45,637 nucleotides of DNA from Lentisphaerae bacterium RIFOXYA12_64_32 (lineage in GTDB: Bacteria; Verrucomicrobiota; Lentisphaeria; Oligosphaerales; YB12-FULL-65-16), in assembly GCA_001803235.1 (NCBI GenBank), contig MHBL01000299.1, positions 1 to 45,637 of the forward strand. The letters are read 5' to 3'. Below, one piece after another: positions 1 through 8,838 of this stretch. The notes beneath the pieces were generated by a model. That model saw only the letters and a list, made by a program, of their open reading frames with translations. It was not told where the DNA came from and did not search any database. Each line of letters opens with the position of its first letter. The stretch's first letter is position 1. A program made the position numbers and the translations under genes.

Positions 1-221
1 TTCCGGGCGCTGCGAGCCCACTACGAACGCGCACATCCCACGCTTGTAGTGGTGTCGCAGGACCGGCCCGGCGTCTGCGCCGGGCCGGGACAAGACACCA
101 TCTGCCACGCCCCACCTCACCGGCGCCGCGCGACGACGGCTTCGGGCACGCGCTGCCGCGCTGGCCGCTGCCGCGGGCCGCCCGAAGACCGCGCCGCGCG
201 GCGTTTTTCGCGGACAAGGAC
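1..221. other. Spacer at left edge with GC-rich hairpin
   Basis: No gene is supported here. Bases 63-73 and 78-88 form a perfect 11-bp GC hairpin with a TCTG loop, and weaker pairing extends outward (GGTGTC at 51-56 with GACACC at 94-99). There is no T-run, so I read it as a dispersed palindromic repeat rather than a proven terminator. It lies just beyond the kinase gene stop. Confidence 0.5.
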
Positions 222-3200
222 TCAGGGAGCTGTCCTCAGAAGGCGAAAGCCCAGCGAGTACCAGCGGGCCACCGGGGCGTACCAGTAGCGGTACGCCGAA
301 CGGCAGTACACGGCGCCGTAGAGCCAGCAACCGCCCCGGTACACCCGGAGCGACCCGGAAGCCGGGCCCGTCGGGTCCGTCACCTCGGCGGCGGGGTACT
401 CGCCGTGCCAGTCGCCGCACCACTCGTACACGTTGCCGGTCATGTCATACAGCCCCCAGGCGTTCGGCTCGAACGAACCCACCGGCGCCGTCTTCTGGTA
501 CCCGTCGTCGTGTTCCAGATCGGTCTTCTCCCATTCGTCCTTGCCCACCGGCAGCCCGCTGGACTTGTCGCGGTAGTTCGCATACTTCCACAGCACCGAC
601 ACGTCCTTGCCGAAGTGGAACGTGGTGGTCGTCCCGGCACGGCAGCAGTACTCCCACTCGGCCTCGGTCGGGAGCCGGTACTCGGCGCCCGGTTCGAGAC
701 GCCCGGCCGCACGCTCGCGCTCCGTGAGCTTGGCGCAGAATGCCACCGCGTCGTGCCAACTCACCGTCTCGACCGGCAGCCGCTCGCCCTTGTACGCGCT
801 CGGGTTCGAACCCATGACCGCCTGGTACTCGGCTTGCGTGACCTCGAACTTGCCCAGCCAGAAGGGCTTGGTGAGCGTCACCGCACCGCCACCCTCGCGC
901 TGGAACTTACCCGGCGTAATCGGCACGAACTGCATGCCCAGGTCCGGAATGGTCCACGGACGGCCGACGACCGGCTTGGCGCAGGGCATGGCCTGCACGA
1001 GTTCGAGCCCCTTCGCGATGTTCGCGGGGGTGTAGCGCAACGATTCGAGCTTCAACCCGGCCAAGGGCGTGAGGTCGGTCACTTTGGTGTCGGCGATGTC
1101 GAGCACCTTCAGTGGCAGCCCGGCGAGCGGGGCGAGGTCCGCAACCGCCGTGCCATCGAGGTAGAGTTCCTCGATGGGCTGGCCCTTGAGCGGGGTCAGA
1201 TCCGCGACGGCGGTGTTGGACAGACGCAACCGGCCCAAACCCGGACCGCCTGAAGGCGGGACTACAAGCCTCGCCTTGTCCGCGTCCGGGTTTGTGTCCA
1301 GGTTCGTAGTTCCGCCTTCAGGCGGTCCGGATTTGCTCGACGGAGTCTCGCGCTCCAGCGGCGATAGGTTCCGCACCTTCGTGCCGGCCAGGTTCAGGTC
1401 TTCGAGCGGCATCCCGGTGAGGGGTGCGAGGTCCGCAACGTTCGTGCCATGCAGGTCGAGGAGCGCCAGGGGCATGCCTTGGAGCGGGGCCAGGTCGGTT
1501 ACCAACGTTCTGGCCAGGTTCAACTCGCGCAGCGGCAGACCCTTCAGTGGCGCAAGGTCACGGACCTGTGTCAGGCTCAGGTCCAACACCGTGACCGGTG
1601 TCCCGGCCAGCGGCGTGATGTCGATCAGCGCGTCGGAATGGCACGCGAACCGCCCCCGCGCGTCGCCACCCGGACCGCCTGAAGGCGGGACTACAAGCCT
1701 CGCACCGTTCGCGCCCAGGTTCGTAGTGCCGCCTTCAGGCGGTCCGGATTTCTTTGGATTGGCGTCCTCCACCACATCGAGCTGTTCGGCCTTCAGTCCC
1801 GGGTTCGCCACCTCCAGGCCGCGCAGCGCGGCTTTCATCTCCAGACTCATGCCGTCGCTGCCATCGTCGCGGCGCGCGCGGCCGCTCTCCTTGTACAGGC
1901 GCGCCGAGACCAGCAGTTCGTCCTCTTTCTCGAGTGCCCGGGCCAGCGCGTAGGCCAAGTCCTCGTCCGAGACCAGCGGCCCCGGGGCCCGCGAGCCGCC
2001 AGGCCCTGAGCCTGTCGAAGGGGACGCGGGCGCTCCAGCGGAACCGGACGCCGGATGCTCGACGTCCGCCGCGGCGGATCGCGCTCCAGGGGTCTTCTGC
2101 CCCGCGACACCCGACACTCGACCCTCGTCCCGGCCCGCGCGCCGCGCGATCTCCGCACACTTGCCGGCCAGCTTCTCGTACCGGGCCGATTTCGCGTATT
2201 CGTCCGAGGTCGGCGCGGCGAGTTTGCGCGCGCGCTCGAAGGCAACCTGCGCCGGCTCGAAATGCCGGCCACCGAGTTCGAGCAGGCCCTTGAGGAACCA
2301 TGCCTCGACGGCCGACTCGTCCAGCCCGACAGCGGTGGTGGCCGCATCCACGGCGCCGTCCCAGTCTTTCTGGTCCATGAGGCGCTGCGCCTTGACCACG
2401 AACTCCGGCGCCGCCTGCCGGCCCAGCGCGACCTGGGCCTCACGCGCGGCTCGCGCTTCGGCGGCCGACGCCTCGGCTGCGTCCTTCGCGGCGACGGCCT
2501 CCTGCCTTGCCGCTTCCGCCGCGTTCTTTTCCGCATTGACCTTGACCACGAACCCGGCCACCACCGCCAGCAGAATCGCGACGCCCGCCGCGATCAGCGC
2601 CACTTCGGTCTTGTGCCGTTTCATCAGCAACACGAGTTGCGTCAGCGCCCCCGCCGCCTCGGCGCCGGTCGCGAACCCGCCCTGGTACGCGTCGAGGTCC
2701 GCCTGCAAGTCCTTCACGCGCGGGTAACGGTCGTCGGGCTCAAGCGCCATGGCCTTCATGGTCACGGCGGAGAGCGCGGGCGGAATGCGCCCGCCGGGAC
2801 AGTGCGGAAACGCGAGCGGTGCGGACTCCGCAACGCCCGCGCGCGCCTTGTCCAGCGACGCGGCGGCACGCTTCGCGACCGCGTCCTTGCCCGCCGCCGG
2901 TTGCGCGGCGCGCTTCGCCGCGCGGCGCTCGGCGAGCGCGCTGTCCGCATCGAGTGCGGCCGGTGGCACGATGTCGCCTTTGACGACCTTCAGCAGCAGT
3001 TGCCCGATATTCCGGCCCGATACGGCCGGACGCAGTGCCAGAATGTTGTACAGAATGCCGCCCAGCGCGTAGATGTCGCTGCACGGCCCGATGTCCTCAA
3101 CCTTCCCGAGCGCCTGCTCCGGCGCCATGAACTGCGGCGTGCCCATGACCTGCCCATCGAGCGTCTTGAGCACCTCGCCGATGTCCGCATCGCCGCGCAC

Positions 3201-4106
3201 CGAGTCGATGCTGGGGACGCTGTCCCCAGACCCCTGTCGGGGGGCGTCCAGACTCCCCCCGAGCCCCCCTCGAGTCCGGCCTCGGGAGTGGGCGGCCCCA
3301 AGCCCGCCGCCCACTCCCGAGGCCGGAACGCCGGCCGCTGTCGCGACAGGAGATGAAGCAGTTGACCTGTCCGCCCCGTCTGACGCATCTGCTCGTTCGC
3401 TCCCGGCTTGCTGCTCCGCGCTCCGCGCTCCATGCTCCATGCCACCCAGCACCTTCGCCAGCCCCCAGTCCATGACCAGCACTTCGCCGTAGTCGCCGAC
3501 CATGATGTTCTCGGGTTTGAGGTCGCGGTGGATGACGCCCTTGGCGTGGGCGTAAGCCATGGCGTCGCAGACCTTCTGGAACACCGTCAGCAACCGCGAA
3601 AGCGGGTACTGCCGGATGACATCCTCGTTGTGTTCCGCGAGCCCGGCCAGGATGTCCTTCAGCGTCACGCCCTGGACGAACTTCATGGTGTAGAAGACGT
3701 TCTCGCCCGCATCCACGCCGAGTTCGTACACCGGTACAATGCTGGGGTGTTCGAGCTGGCCGGTGACCTGTGCTTCCTCGATGAAGCGCAGCGCCTTCTG
3801 CTCGGTGGCATCTTTCGGCTTGAGCATGACCTTCATGGCGACCGTACGCCGGATGTTCAGGTCGCGCGCCGCGAGGATCGCGCCCATGCCGCCCTTGGCC
3901 ACGATCTTGCCGACCTCGTAGCGCCGGCCCTTCTCGTCGGTCAAAATGCCGGACGCAGCCGACGACGGCGTATCGTCCTTCTGCAGCCGCACGCCGCCCT
4001 CGATGCCGTGCTTGGCCATGAACTCGGTGATGGTCACGCCGGAGCGCGGAATGTCCGCTTCCAGCCTTTGGGTCACGTCCGGCAAGTCACTTCCCTGGTC
4101 TGACAT
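222..4106 (-). CDS. Membrane Ser/Thr protein kinase with leucine-rich repeats and C-terminal FGE-sulfatase domain
   Basis: 1294 residues. The kinase domain spans about 62-475: glycine loop KGGMGA (71-76), lysine in VAMK (89-92), HRDLKPEN (193-200), DWGLAK (213-218, DWG replacing DFG), and GTPQFMAPE (322-330). About 85 extra residues sit between DWGLAK and the APE motif. A membrane segment follows at about 502-522, then an Ala/Glu-rich coiled coil (524-562), a TPR-like part (about 568-660), LRR-type repeats of about 23 residues (825-1030) and an FGE/SUMF1-like domain (1053-1294; FEVTQAEY, RLPTEAEWEY, GNVYEWCGDW, YRGGCW). The start has GGAGG seven bases upstream. Kinase inside and LRR/FGE outside is the inferred topology. 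Several stretches (residues about 260-277, 662-702, 787-812, 922-956) are translated repeat elements, all keeping the frame. The FGE part is probably a binding or recognition module; its activity is unknown. Confidence 0.93.
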   Translation of the reverse strand: MSDQGSDLPDVTQRLEADIPRSGVTITEFMAKHGIEGGVRLQKDDTPSSAASGILTDEKGRRYEVGKIVAKGGMGAILAARDLNIRRTVAMKVMLKPKDATEQKALRFIEEAQVTGQLEHPSIVPVYELGVDAGENVFYTMKFVQGVTLKDILAGLAEHNEDVIRQYPLSRLLTVFQKVCDAMAYAHAKGVIHRDLKPENIMVGDYGEVLVMDWGLAKVLGGMEHGARSAEQQAGSERADASDGADRSTASSPVATAAGVPASGVGGGLGAAHSRGRTRGGLGGSLDAPRQGSGDSVPSIDSVRGDADIGEVLKTLDGQVMGTPQFMAPEQALGKVEDIGPCSDIYALGGILYNILALRPAVSGRNIGQLLLKVVKGDIVPPAALDADSALAERRAAKRAAQPAAGKDAVAKRAAASLDKARAGVAESAPLAFPHCPGGRIPPALSAVTMKAMALEPDDRYPRVKDLQADLDAYQGGFATGAEAAGALTQLVLLMKRHKTEVALIAAGVAILLAVVAGFVVKVNAEKNAAEAARQEAVAAKDAAEASAAEARAAREAQVALGRQAAPEFVVKAQRLMDQKDWDGAVDAATTAVGLDESAVEAWFLKGLLELGGRHFEPAQVAFERARKLAAPTSDEYAKSARYEKLAGKCAEIARRAGRDEGRVSGVAGQKTPGARSAAADVEHPASGSAGAPASPSTGSGPGGSRAPGPLVSDEDLAYALARALEKEDELLVSARLYKESGRARRDDGSDGMSLEMKAALRGLEVANPGLKAEQLDVVEDANPKKSGPPEGGTTNLGANGARLVVPPSGGPGGDARGRFACHSDALIDITPLAGTPVTVLDLSLTQVRDLAPLKGLPLRELNLARTLVTDLAPLQGMPLALLDLHGTNVADLAPLTGMPLEDLNLAGTKVRNLSPLERETPSSKSGPPEGGTTNLDTNPDADKARLVVPPSGGPGLGRLRLSNTAVADLTPLKGQPIEELYLDGTAVADLAPLAGLPLKVLDIADTKVTDLTPLAGLKLESLRYTPANIAKGLELVQAMPCAKPVVGRPWTIPDLGMQFVPITPGKFQREGGGAVTLTKPFWLGKFEVTQAEYQAVMGSNPSAYKGERLPVETVSWHDAVAFCAKLTERERAAGRLEPGAEYRLPTEAEWEYCCRAGTTTTFHFGKDVSVLWKYANYRDKSSGLPVGKDEWEKTDLEHDDGYQKTAPVGSFEPNAWGLYDMTGNVYEWCGDWHGEYPAAEVTDPTGPASGSLRVYRGGCWLYGAVYCRSAYRYWYAPVARWYSLGFRLLRTAP
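1241..1330. repeat. Palindromic element, family 1, inside the kinase LRR region
   Basis: Arms at 1241-1265 and 1306-1330 are inverted and match at 24 of 25 positions (core CCGCCTGAAGGCGG). The loop is 40 bases. It is read in frame by the kinase gene as residues about 926-955 and sits between two leucine-rich repeat units. The same arms recur at 1670-1747 and 8767-8838, with a half-site at 13732-13756. Confidence 0.9.
1670..1747. repeat. Palindromic element, family 1, second copy inside the kinase gene
   Basis: The arms at 1670-1694 and 1723-1747 are the same as in the copy at 1241, with a shorter loop (28 bases). The loops of both copies share AAGCCTCG and a GTTCG near the right arm, so they are copies of one element rather than chance palindromes. 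Translated in frame as kinase residues about 787-812, just before the first leucine-rich repeat. Confidence 0.9.
2004..2023. repeat. Short dispersed motif CCTGAGCCTGTCGAAGG inside the kinase gene
   Basis: This imperfect palindrome resembles a motif that I recall as common in bacterial intergenic DNA. Here it is translated as kinase residues about 694-701 in a Gly/Ser/Pro linker. The neighbouring bases 2098-2127 contain a short GACACCCGACAC tract like the spacer arrays at 24.25 and 36.13 kb. Confidence 0.55.
3276..3326. repeat. Perfect 21-bp inverted repeat in the kinase activation-loop insertion
   Basis: Arms at 3276-3296 and 3306-3326 are perfectly complementary over 21 bases with a 9-base loop. 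They encode kinase residues about 260-277, inside the long insertion between the DWG motif and the APE motif. The flanking bases 3217-3275 are runs of G and C unlike the rest of the kinase coding sequence. Confidence 0.9.
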
Positions 4107-4556
4107 CAGATACCTCCCTCGTCATCCCGTCCCGCCACACCGCGTGTCCCCTGCGCTCGCTGAAGACTCGCGCCCACTTCCGCCTGAAGGCAGGACTCAG
4201 ACGTCAGACTCTGCCATTCCCCGCCAGAGTCCCGGCTTTCAGCCGGAAGTGTGCGCCCGTGCTTCAGACGGGCGCGGGGCGCACCGCCTCGCTCAACACC
4301 CCCTCTGGCATCGCCACACACGCCGCCACGTTGCGCGCGCCCCGCGCTTGCGCGTCCGTGTCCCGCCCCCACGCTGGCCGGCGTCGGGCGTGAACATAGC
4401 CCCCGTCGCGGCGTTCGCAAACGTGCCCACGGAACCACCAGGACTTGCTCTATGGCCTTTCCAGCGACATGTTTCAAACGTGACGCGGCCAGGCGCTCCG
4501 CAACGATGCTCTGAGCCCTGAGCCCTGGTACCAAACCCTCTCCCCCGGAGGCCCGC
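4107..4556. other. 450-bp divergent spacer with palindromic elements
   Basis: It separates the divergent kinase and lipoprotein genes, so both promoters should lie here, but I see no clear -35/-10 pair. Bases 4176-4198 and 4228-4250 form an inverted repeat (ACTTCCGGCTGAAAGCC-like arms) related to the family 1 element. A second small GC palindrome follows near 4253-4285. GGAGG at 4547-4551 is the ribosome binding site for the gene at 4557. Confidence 0.5.
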
Positions 4557-7500
4557 ATGTCCCTGACAACCTGCCCCGCCCCGCAAGCCGGTCGTACCGT
4601 CGCTCTCGGCGCCCTGCTCTGCCTGCTCAGTGCGTGCCAGAACACCCAGAGCGGCGCGTCGACCGCGCCGGTTCTCGCCCCTGACCCCAACCTGCCGCGC
4701 ACCGCGGTGCGGATCCAGGAGACAGGCGACACGCTGCTCCTGAGCGGCGGCAGTTACGCGGTCAGTCTCAGCACGCGGAACGGCAACATTCTGTCCATCA
4801 CCAAGCCCGGAGAGACACGGCCGATCTGGACCGGCGGCGAACAGGGCCTGTGGTGGCTCAGATTCCAAGACAAGACGGAACTCGAGGCTGCGGACTTCGC
4901 GGCCGACTCGCCCGACCGCATCTGCCGCATCGAACCGGACACCGCCGCCGGCACCGTGCGGCTCACCTTCACCAGCGCCGAGGCCGACGTCACCGTGCTG
5001 GCCACCGCATTTGACACCGGCGTCGAGTTCCGCGCCACCGTCGCACCGAAGAAGGACACGGTACTCGAGTTTGCGCTCCCCGCACGACTGCGTTTCGACC
5101 CGGCGGGCGTGCAGCAGTTCGTCTACCCGGTCGGCGGTTTCCGCGCCCCGGGCATCGCCTTCAAAGCCGCCTTCTTCCAGCCGCAACCCGACGAGAGCCC
5201 GGCGGGCTGGACCACCCAGACCACGGGCCCCAGCGCCTATGTCTCGCTCTACGGCGGCCCACTGAACCAGCGCCCGGACAAGGACCCGCCTGTCGCAGTG
5301 CGCGTGACTCCCGACGGCGAACAGTGGCTCGGCGCCGCGCTGGCCAAACGGTTCGCGCACGCAAAGATCGTCGTCAACCGCCCGCCCGCGACCGGCCAGG
5401 CCGACCTCGTGCTCGTCGACTCGGACAACGGCGCGTACCTCTCCGGAAGCCGGCTCGGCGGCAAAGGCATGCTCTGGCGCGTCGGCGGCAGCGTCGGCAC
5501 CGACGACATCCCGCACGTCCTGAAACTGGTCGCCACCCTCGCGGACAAGGTCGTCTCGGCGGACGCCGGCAAGGGTCGCTCCAAGGTCGGTTGCATCGCA
5601 CTCAGCCAGGGCCCACGCGGCGGCGCCTGGGGATCCGTACCGGTGTCGGACTGGACCGACGCACTCGGCGGTTGCAATGCCGTGAGAGCACACCAGGCCG
5701 AACGCGTCGAACTCAACACCGTCCCCGACCTGCTCGCCGCCCTGAAAGGCAGCGATTTCATCGCCATCCTCAACCCGTACGGCGAGCGCGTCCCTGTGCC
5801 GCGCGACAGCGGCATGCCTGCCGTTGTCGACGCCATTGGCGCCTACGTGAAGGCAGGCGGGCACTGGTTCGAAACCGGCGGCTACCCGTTCTTCATCGAA
5901 TTACGGCCGCAACCGTTCAACACCTGCAGAAGCCACTATCCGCCGGCCTTCGCCGACTTCCTGCACATCGATACGGGAACGGGATCCGCCTCCGTTTTCG
6001 GCGTGCAACCGCGCACTTGGGAACCGTGGGCCGGCGCCAAAGACCAGCAAGCGCTGTTCGTCCCGGGTTCCCTGTCCTGCGGCGGCGACGCACAGGGCGG
6101 TTGGTGCGAGCGGCCGTTCGGTACGTACGTCGCCAAAGGCGCCACGTGGCTCACGCCGCGGGTGCGCCTGACCGTCGGCAACACCGCGCCGCAGGGCCTG
6201 GTCGCCTTCTGCGAGACGAACCAGATCACGCGCCGGCTCGAGGACAAGATGAAGCCGGACGTGCTCGACAAGTTCAAGAACTCCGTGCTCGTCAAGTACG
6301 ACGGCACGGCCAAGGAAGAGCTCGAGTTCATGCACCTGCTGCCGGTCCCATCGCAGGTCCATTTCTCCTCATACCTCAAGGGCGGGTTCGACAAGGAGTA
6401 CCCCGACCACCTGCCGCCGCACCCGAGTTACGCCACGCCCGAGGAGTTCCGGCGCTTCTTCGACCGCGGCCACGAACTCGGCCACCTCATGGTCCCCTAC
6501 ACCAACCCGACGTGGTGGTGCGATCACCCGAAAGGGCCGACGTTCGAGCGCGACGGCGAAGAACCGTTGGCCAAAGGCCTCGACGGCAAACCACACTACG
6601 AGTCATACGGCAGCGCCAAGAACGACGGTTGGACCGTCTGCCACTGGCACCCGAAAGTGCAGGCCGCGAACCGCAAGACGGTGCGCGAGTTCACCGACGA
6701 GTACCCGGTCGATGTCCTGTTCCAGGACCAGTGCGGCGCGCGGACCTGGACTTACGACACCAATCCGGCGAGCCCCACGCCCTACGCCTACTTTGACGGC
6801 ATGATCTCCATGGTCGATGAAGACAGTCGCACCAAGCCACTCTCGACTGAAGACGGCTGGGCCGGTGTCGTCAACTACGAGGTCCAGCTCTGCGGCCTAA
6901 GTTGGGCGGTTGTGGCGGGCGATTGGACACCCGACTGGGCGCGGCCACTGAAGGGCGTCTACCCGACCTCGAACTGGGAAATTTTCCCGATCGCGCAGTA
7001 CGTCGCACACGACAAATGCGCCATGATCCACCACGACCTCGGCCAGTTCGTCACCCATCGCCGCGTCTTGGCGTGGACGCTCGGGATCGGCTATGCGATG
7101 AGCTACCGCATCAACGGCACGGCCCTGACCGCCGACCGACCGCGCGAGTGGCTCTACTGGCTGGACCGCATCCAGAAAAGCGTCTGCGCCCGCCAGATCG
7201 GCCAGCCGCTGCGCGAGTTCAAGCACGACTGGGGCAGCACTCCGGGCGACGACGACGACGGCACGATCCGCGCCACCTACGGCGATGTCCGCATCGTCGC
7301 CAACCTCGGCCCGCGCCCGCTCACGGAACAGGGCGCGGAGATCGCACCGTACGGGTTCCTCGCCACCGCGCCCGGCTTGGTTGCCACGGACGCGAAGCGT
7401 GTCGGGGACCTCGACGCCGGCACCGACACCATCGACTTCGTGACCCAGGGCACCGGCGGCAGGTTCGACGTCTACCCCTACGCCCCGCAACAGACCGAAG

Positions 7501-8450
7501 TCGCCGTGCTCCTCCCCGAACCCGTCACGGGTACCGTCACGGTCACGTTTGCCGACCAACCGCCGTCCGACGTCGCTGCTCGTGACGGCGTTCTGCGCCT
7601 GACGATCCCGGCGCGGCCGGCAGAGAAACGCGTCGAAGCGCCCGCAGACCTGGCCGGGAAAGCACCACGCGACTGGCCGGGCGCCAAGCCCGCCATCGGC
7701 GTGCTCGACGTCGGCCCGGACATCAAGCCGCGCGGCACCGGCATCACGCCCGACGCGTGGGCGCAGGCCTTCGAAACATCGCGGCTCGCCACGGAACTGG
7801 GGCTCACTGTGCGGCGGATCACCACCGCCGCGGACCTGACCGCCGCGCTCCACGCTGGCCCGACCGCGTGGTTCGCCATCGTCAACCCGTACGGCGAAAG
7901 TCTCCCGACGGCCGGACGCGGCACGTGGCGCGACATGCTGCTCAGCGTCAAGTCGTATGTCGAGAACGGCGGCACCTGGTGGGAGACCGGCGCCTACCCG
8001 TTCTACCACACGTTCTCCGCAGGGGATGCCAAGGGCGAGAATTTAGGGACATCGGGGGCCGGCATCATCGGCATCCCCGTCGACATGGCTGACGTTGGAC
8101 AGGCGCCCGAGCCCATGCGCGTCACGCCGACCGGTACCGAGTGGCTCGGCACCGAACTGACCGCACGCGTCCAGACGCTCTCGAGCGCCGTCAACCGCGG
8201 CCTGTCGCGCGGCGCCAACGCCTCGGAACACGTCACCCTCGTCGCGGGCGAATGCGCCGACTTTATCGGCGGCTACCGCCTCAAGGGCTGGGGCTGGCTC
8301 TGGCGCATCGGCGGATTCGGCCCCAACCCCGACGTCGCGCTCCCCGTCGCCACTGCGGCGGTCGAGTACCTTTACACGCACCCACTGCTGCCCGTCACAC
8401 CCGACCGCAGCACGCGCTTCCTCTGGCATGCCACGGTGACGGTGAAGTAG
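4557..8450 (+). CDS. Large lipoprotein, DUF6259-like glycosidase-type barrel with duplicated GATase-like domain
   Basis: 1297 residues. A lipobox LSAC (Cys27) follows a hydrophobic stretch, so the protein is probably an exported lipoprotein. The N-terminal part is beta-sandwich-like. The central region (about 600-900) looks like a TIM barrel of the DUF6259 or related glycosidase type: YTNPTWWCDHP near 650, FQDQCGARTW near 720 with a candidate catalytic Asp, and WPLxR-like repeats are absent. Two regions are clearly duplicated: about 344-450 (ILNPYGE, then GGHWFETGGYPFF) and about 1045-1152 (IVNPYGE, then GGTWWETGAYPFY), both like class I glutamine-amidotransferase-fold domains. GGAGG lies five bases before the ATG. 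Substrate is unknown; a role in glycan breakdown at the cell surface is inferred from family and neighbours. Confidence 0.85.
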   Translation: MSLTTCPAPQAGRTVALGALLCLLSACQNTQSGASTAPVLAPDPNLPRTAVRIQETGDTLLLSGGSYAVSLSTRNGNILSITKPGETRPIWTGGEQGLWWLRFQDKTELEAADFAADSPDRICRIEPDTAAGTVRLTFTSAEADVTVLATAFDTGVEFRATVAPKKDTVLEFALPARLRFDPAGVQQFVYPVGGFRAPGIAFKAAFFQPQPDESPAGWTTQTTGPSAYVSLYGGPLNQRPDKDPPVAVRVTPDGEQWLGAALAKRFAHAKIVVNRPPATGQADLVLVDSDNGAYLSGSRLGGKGMLWRVGGSVGTDDIPHVLKLVATLADKVVSADAGKGRSKVGCIALSQGPRGGAWGSVPVSDWTDALGGCNAVRAHQAERVELNTVPDLLAALKGSDFIAILNPYGERVPVPRDSGMPAVVDAIGAYVKAGGHWFETGGYPFFIELRPQPFNTCRSHYPPAFADFLHIDTGTGSASVFGVQPRTWEPWAGAKDQQALFVPGSLSCGGDAQGGWCERPFGTYVAKGATWLTPRVRLTVGNTAPQGLVAFCETNQITRRLEDKMKPDVLDKFKNSVLVKYDGTAKEELEFMHLLPVPSQVHFSSYLKGGFDKEYPDHLPPHPSYATPEEFRRFFDRGHELGHLMVPYTNPTWWCDHPKGPTFERDGEEPLAKGLDGKPHYESYGSAKNDGWTVCHWHPKVQAANRKTVREFTDEYPVDVLFQDQCGARTWTYDTNPASPTPYAYFDGMISMVDEDSRTKPLSTEDGWAGVVNYEVQLCGLSWAVVAGDWTPDWARPLKGVYPTSNWEIFPIAQYVAHDKCAMIHHDLGQFVTHRRVLAWTLGIGYAMSYRINGTALTADRPREWLYWLDRIQKSVCARQIGQPLREFKHDWGSTPGDDDDGTIRATYGDVRIVANLGPRPLTEQGAEIAPYGFLATAPGLVATDAKRVGDLDAGTDTIDFVTQGTGGRFDVYPYAPQQTEVAVLLPEPVTGTVTVTFADQPPSDVAARDGVLRLTIPARPAEKRVEAPADLAGKAPRDWPGAKPAIGVLDVGPDIKPRGTGITPDAWAQAFETSRLATELGLTVRRITTAADLTAALHAGPTAWFAIVNPYGESLPTAGRGTWRDMLLSVKSYVENGGTWWETGAYPFYHTFSAGDAKGENLGTSGAGIIGIPVDMADVGQAPEPMRVTPTGTEWLGTELTARVQTLSSAVNRGLSRGANASEHVTLVAGECADFIGGYRLKGWGWLWRIGGFGPNPDVALPVATAAVEYLYTHPLLPVTPDRSTRFLWHATVTVK

Positions 8451-8591
8451 GGGAAGGGAAACACCTGACGGACCAATGGCATTCCCCCACGGCAAACCTA
8501 GTCCAGAACCTTGTCCAGAACCTAACCGACATCGGAGTCCATCCGTGTTCTCGCACGAGCAACTCACCGTCTACCAAGACCGTCAACAGAA

Positions 8592-8672
8592 CGGCAGTGG
8601 CGCGGGACCTCCGGGACTGCGGTAGGGTGCTCGGGGCCGTCCCGGCCCGAGTGCCCTACTTCGGCGCGAGAA
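8592..8672. repeat. Family 2 repeat, intergenic copy
   Basis: The stretch beginning GGCAGTGGCGCGGGACCTCC, followed by GGGTGCTC and then CTTCGGCGCGAGA, matches the reverse complement of about 12809-12882 in the same order and spacing. It contains its own palindrome around TAGGGTGCTCGGG. I do not recognise a named family. Confidence 0.75.
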
Positions 8673-8766
8673 AAGCGATGAACTGCGCGACCTGCTCCTG
8701 ATGGAGACACTGTTCGAATGACCCAATGCCCCCCAACCCAGCCCCGGATCGTCACGGCCCAGGCTT

Positions 8767-8838
8767 GTAGTTCCGCGTTCACGCGGTCCGGACGGCACGT
8801 GGCCACGGGAAACGAAGACCGCCTGAAGGCGGAACTAC
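8767..8838. repeat. Palindromic element, family 1, intergenic copy
   Basis: Arms at 8767-8791 and 8817-8838 carry the same GTAGTTCCGC and GCGGAACTAC ends as the copies inside the kinase gene, in the opposite overall order. The left arm has two changes in its core. It lies about 105 bp upstream of the GH42-like gene. Confidence 0.85.

Noticed and set aside
4293..5864. Long open frame of about 520 codons on the minus strand across the start of the lipoprotein gene
   Set aside because: It opposes a gene with a lipobox, ribosome binding site and family similarity; its product is Gly/Arg/Val-rich and unlike any family, as expected for antisense frames of high-GC DNA.
8656..8720. Minus-strand peptide ending in QFIAFLAPK and a stop, possibly the end of a lost gene
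   Set aside because: Only about 20 codons remain and it overlaps a family 2 repeat; chance cannot be excluded.
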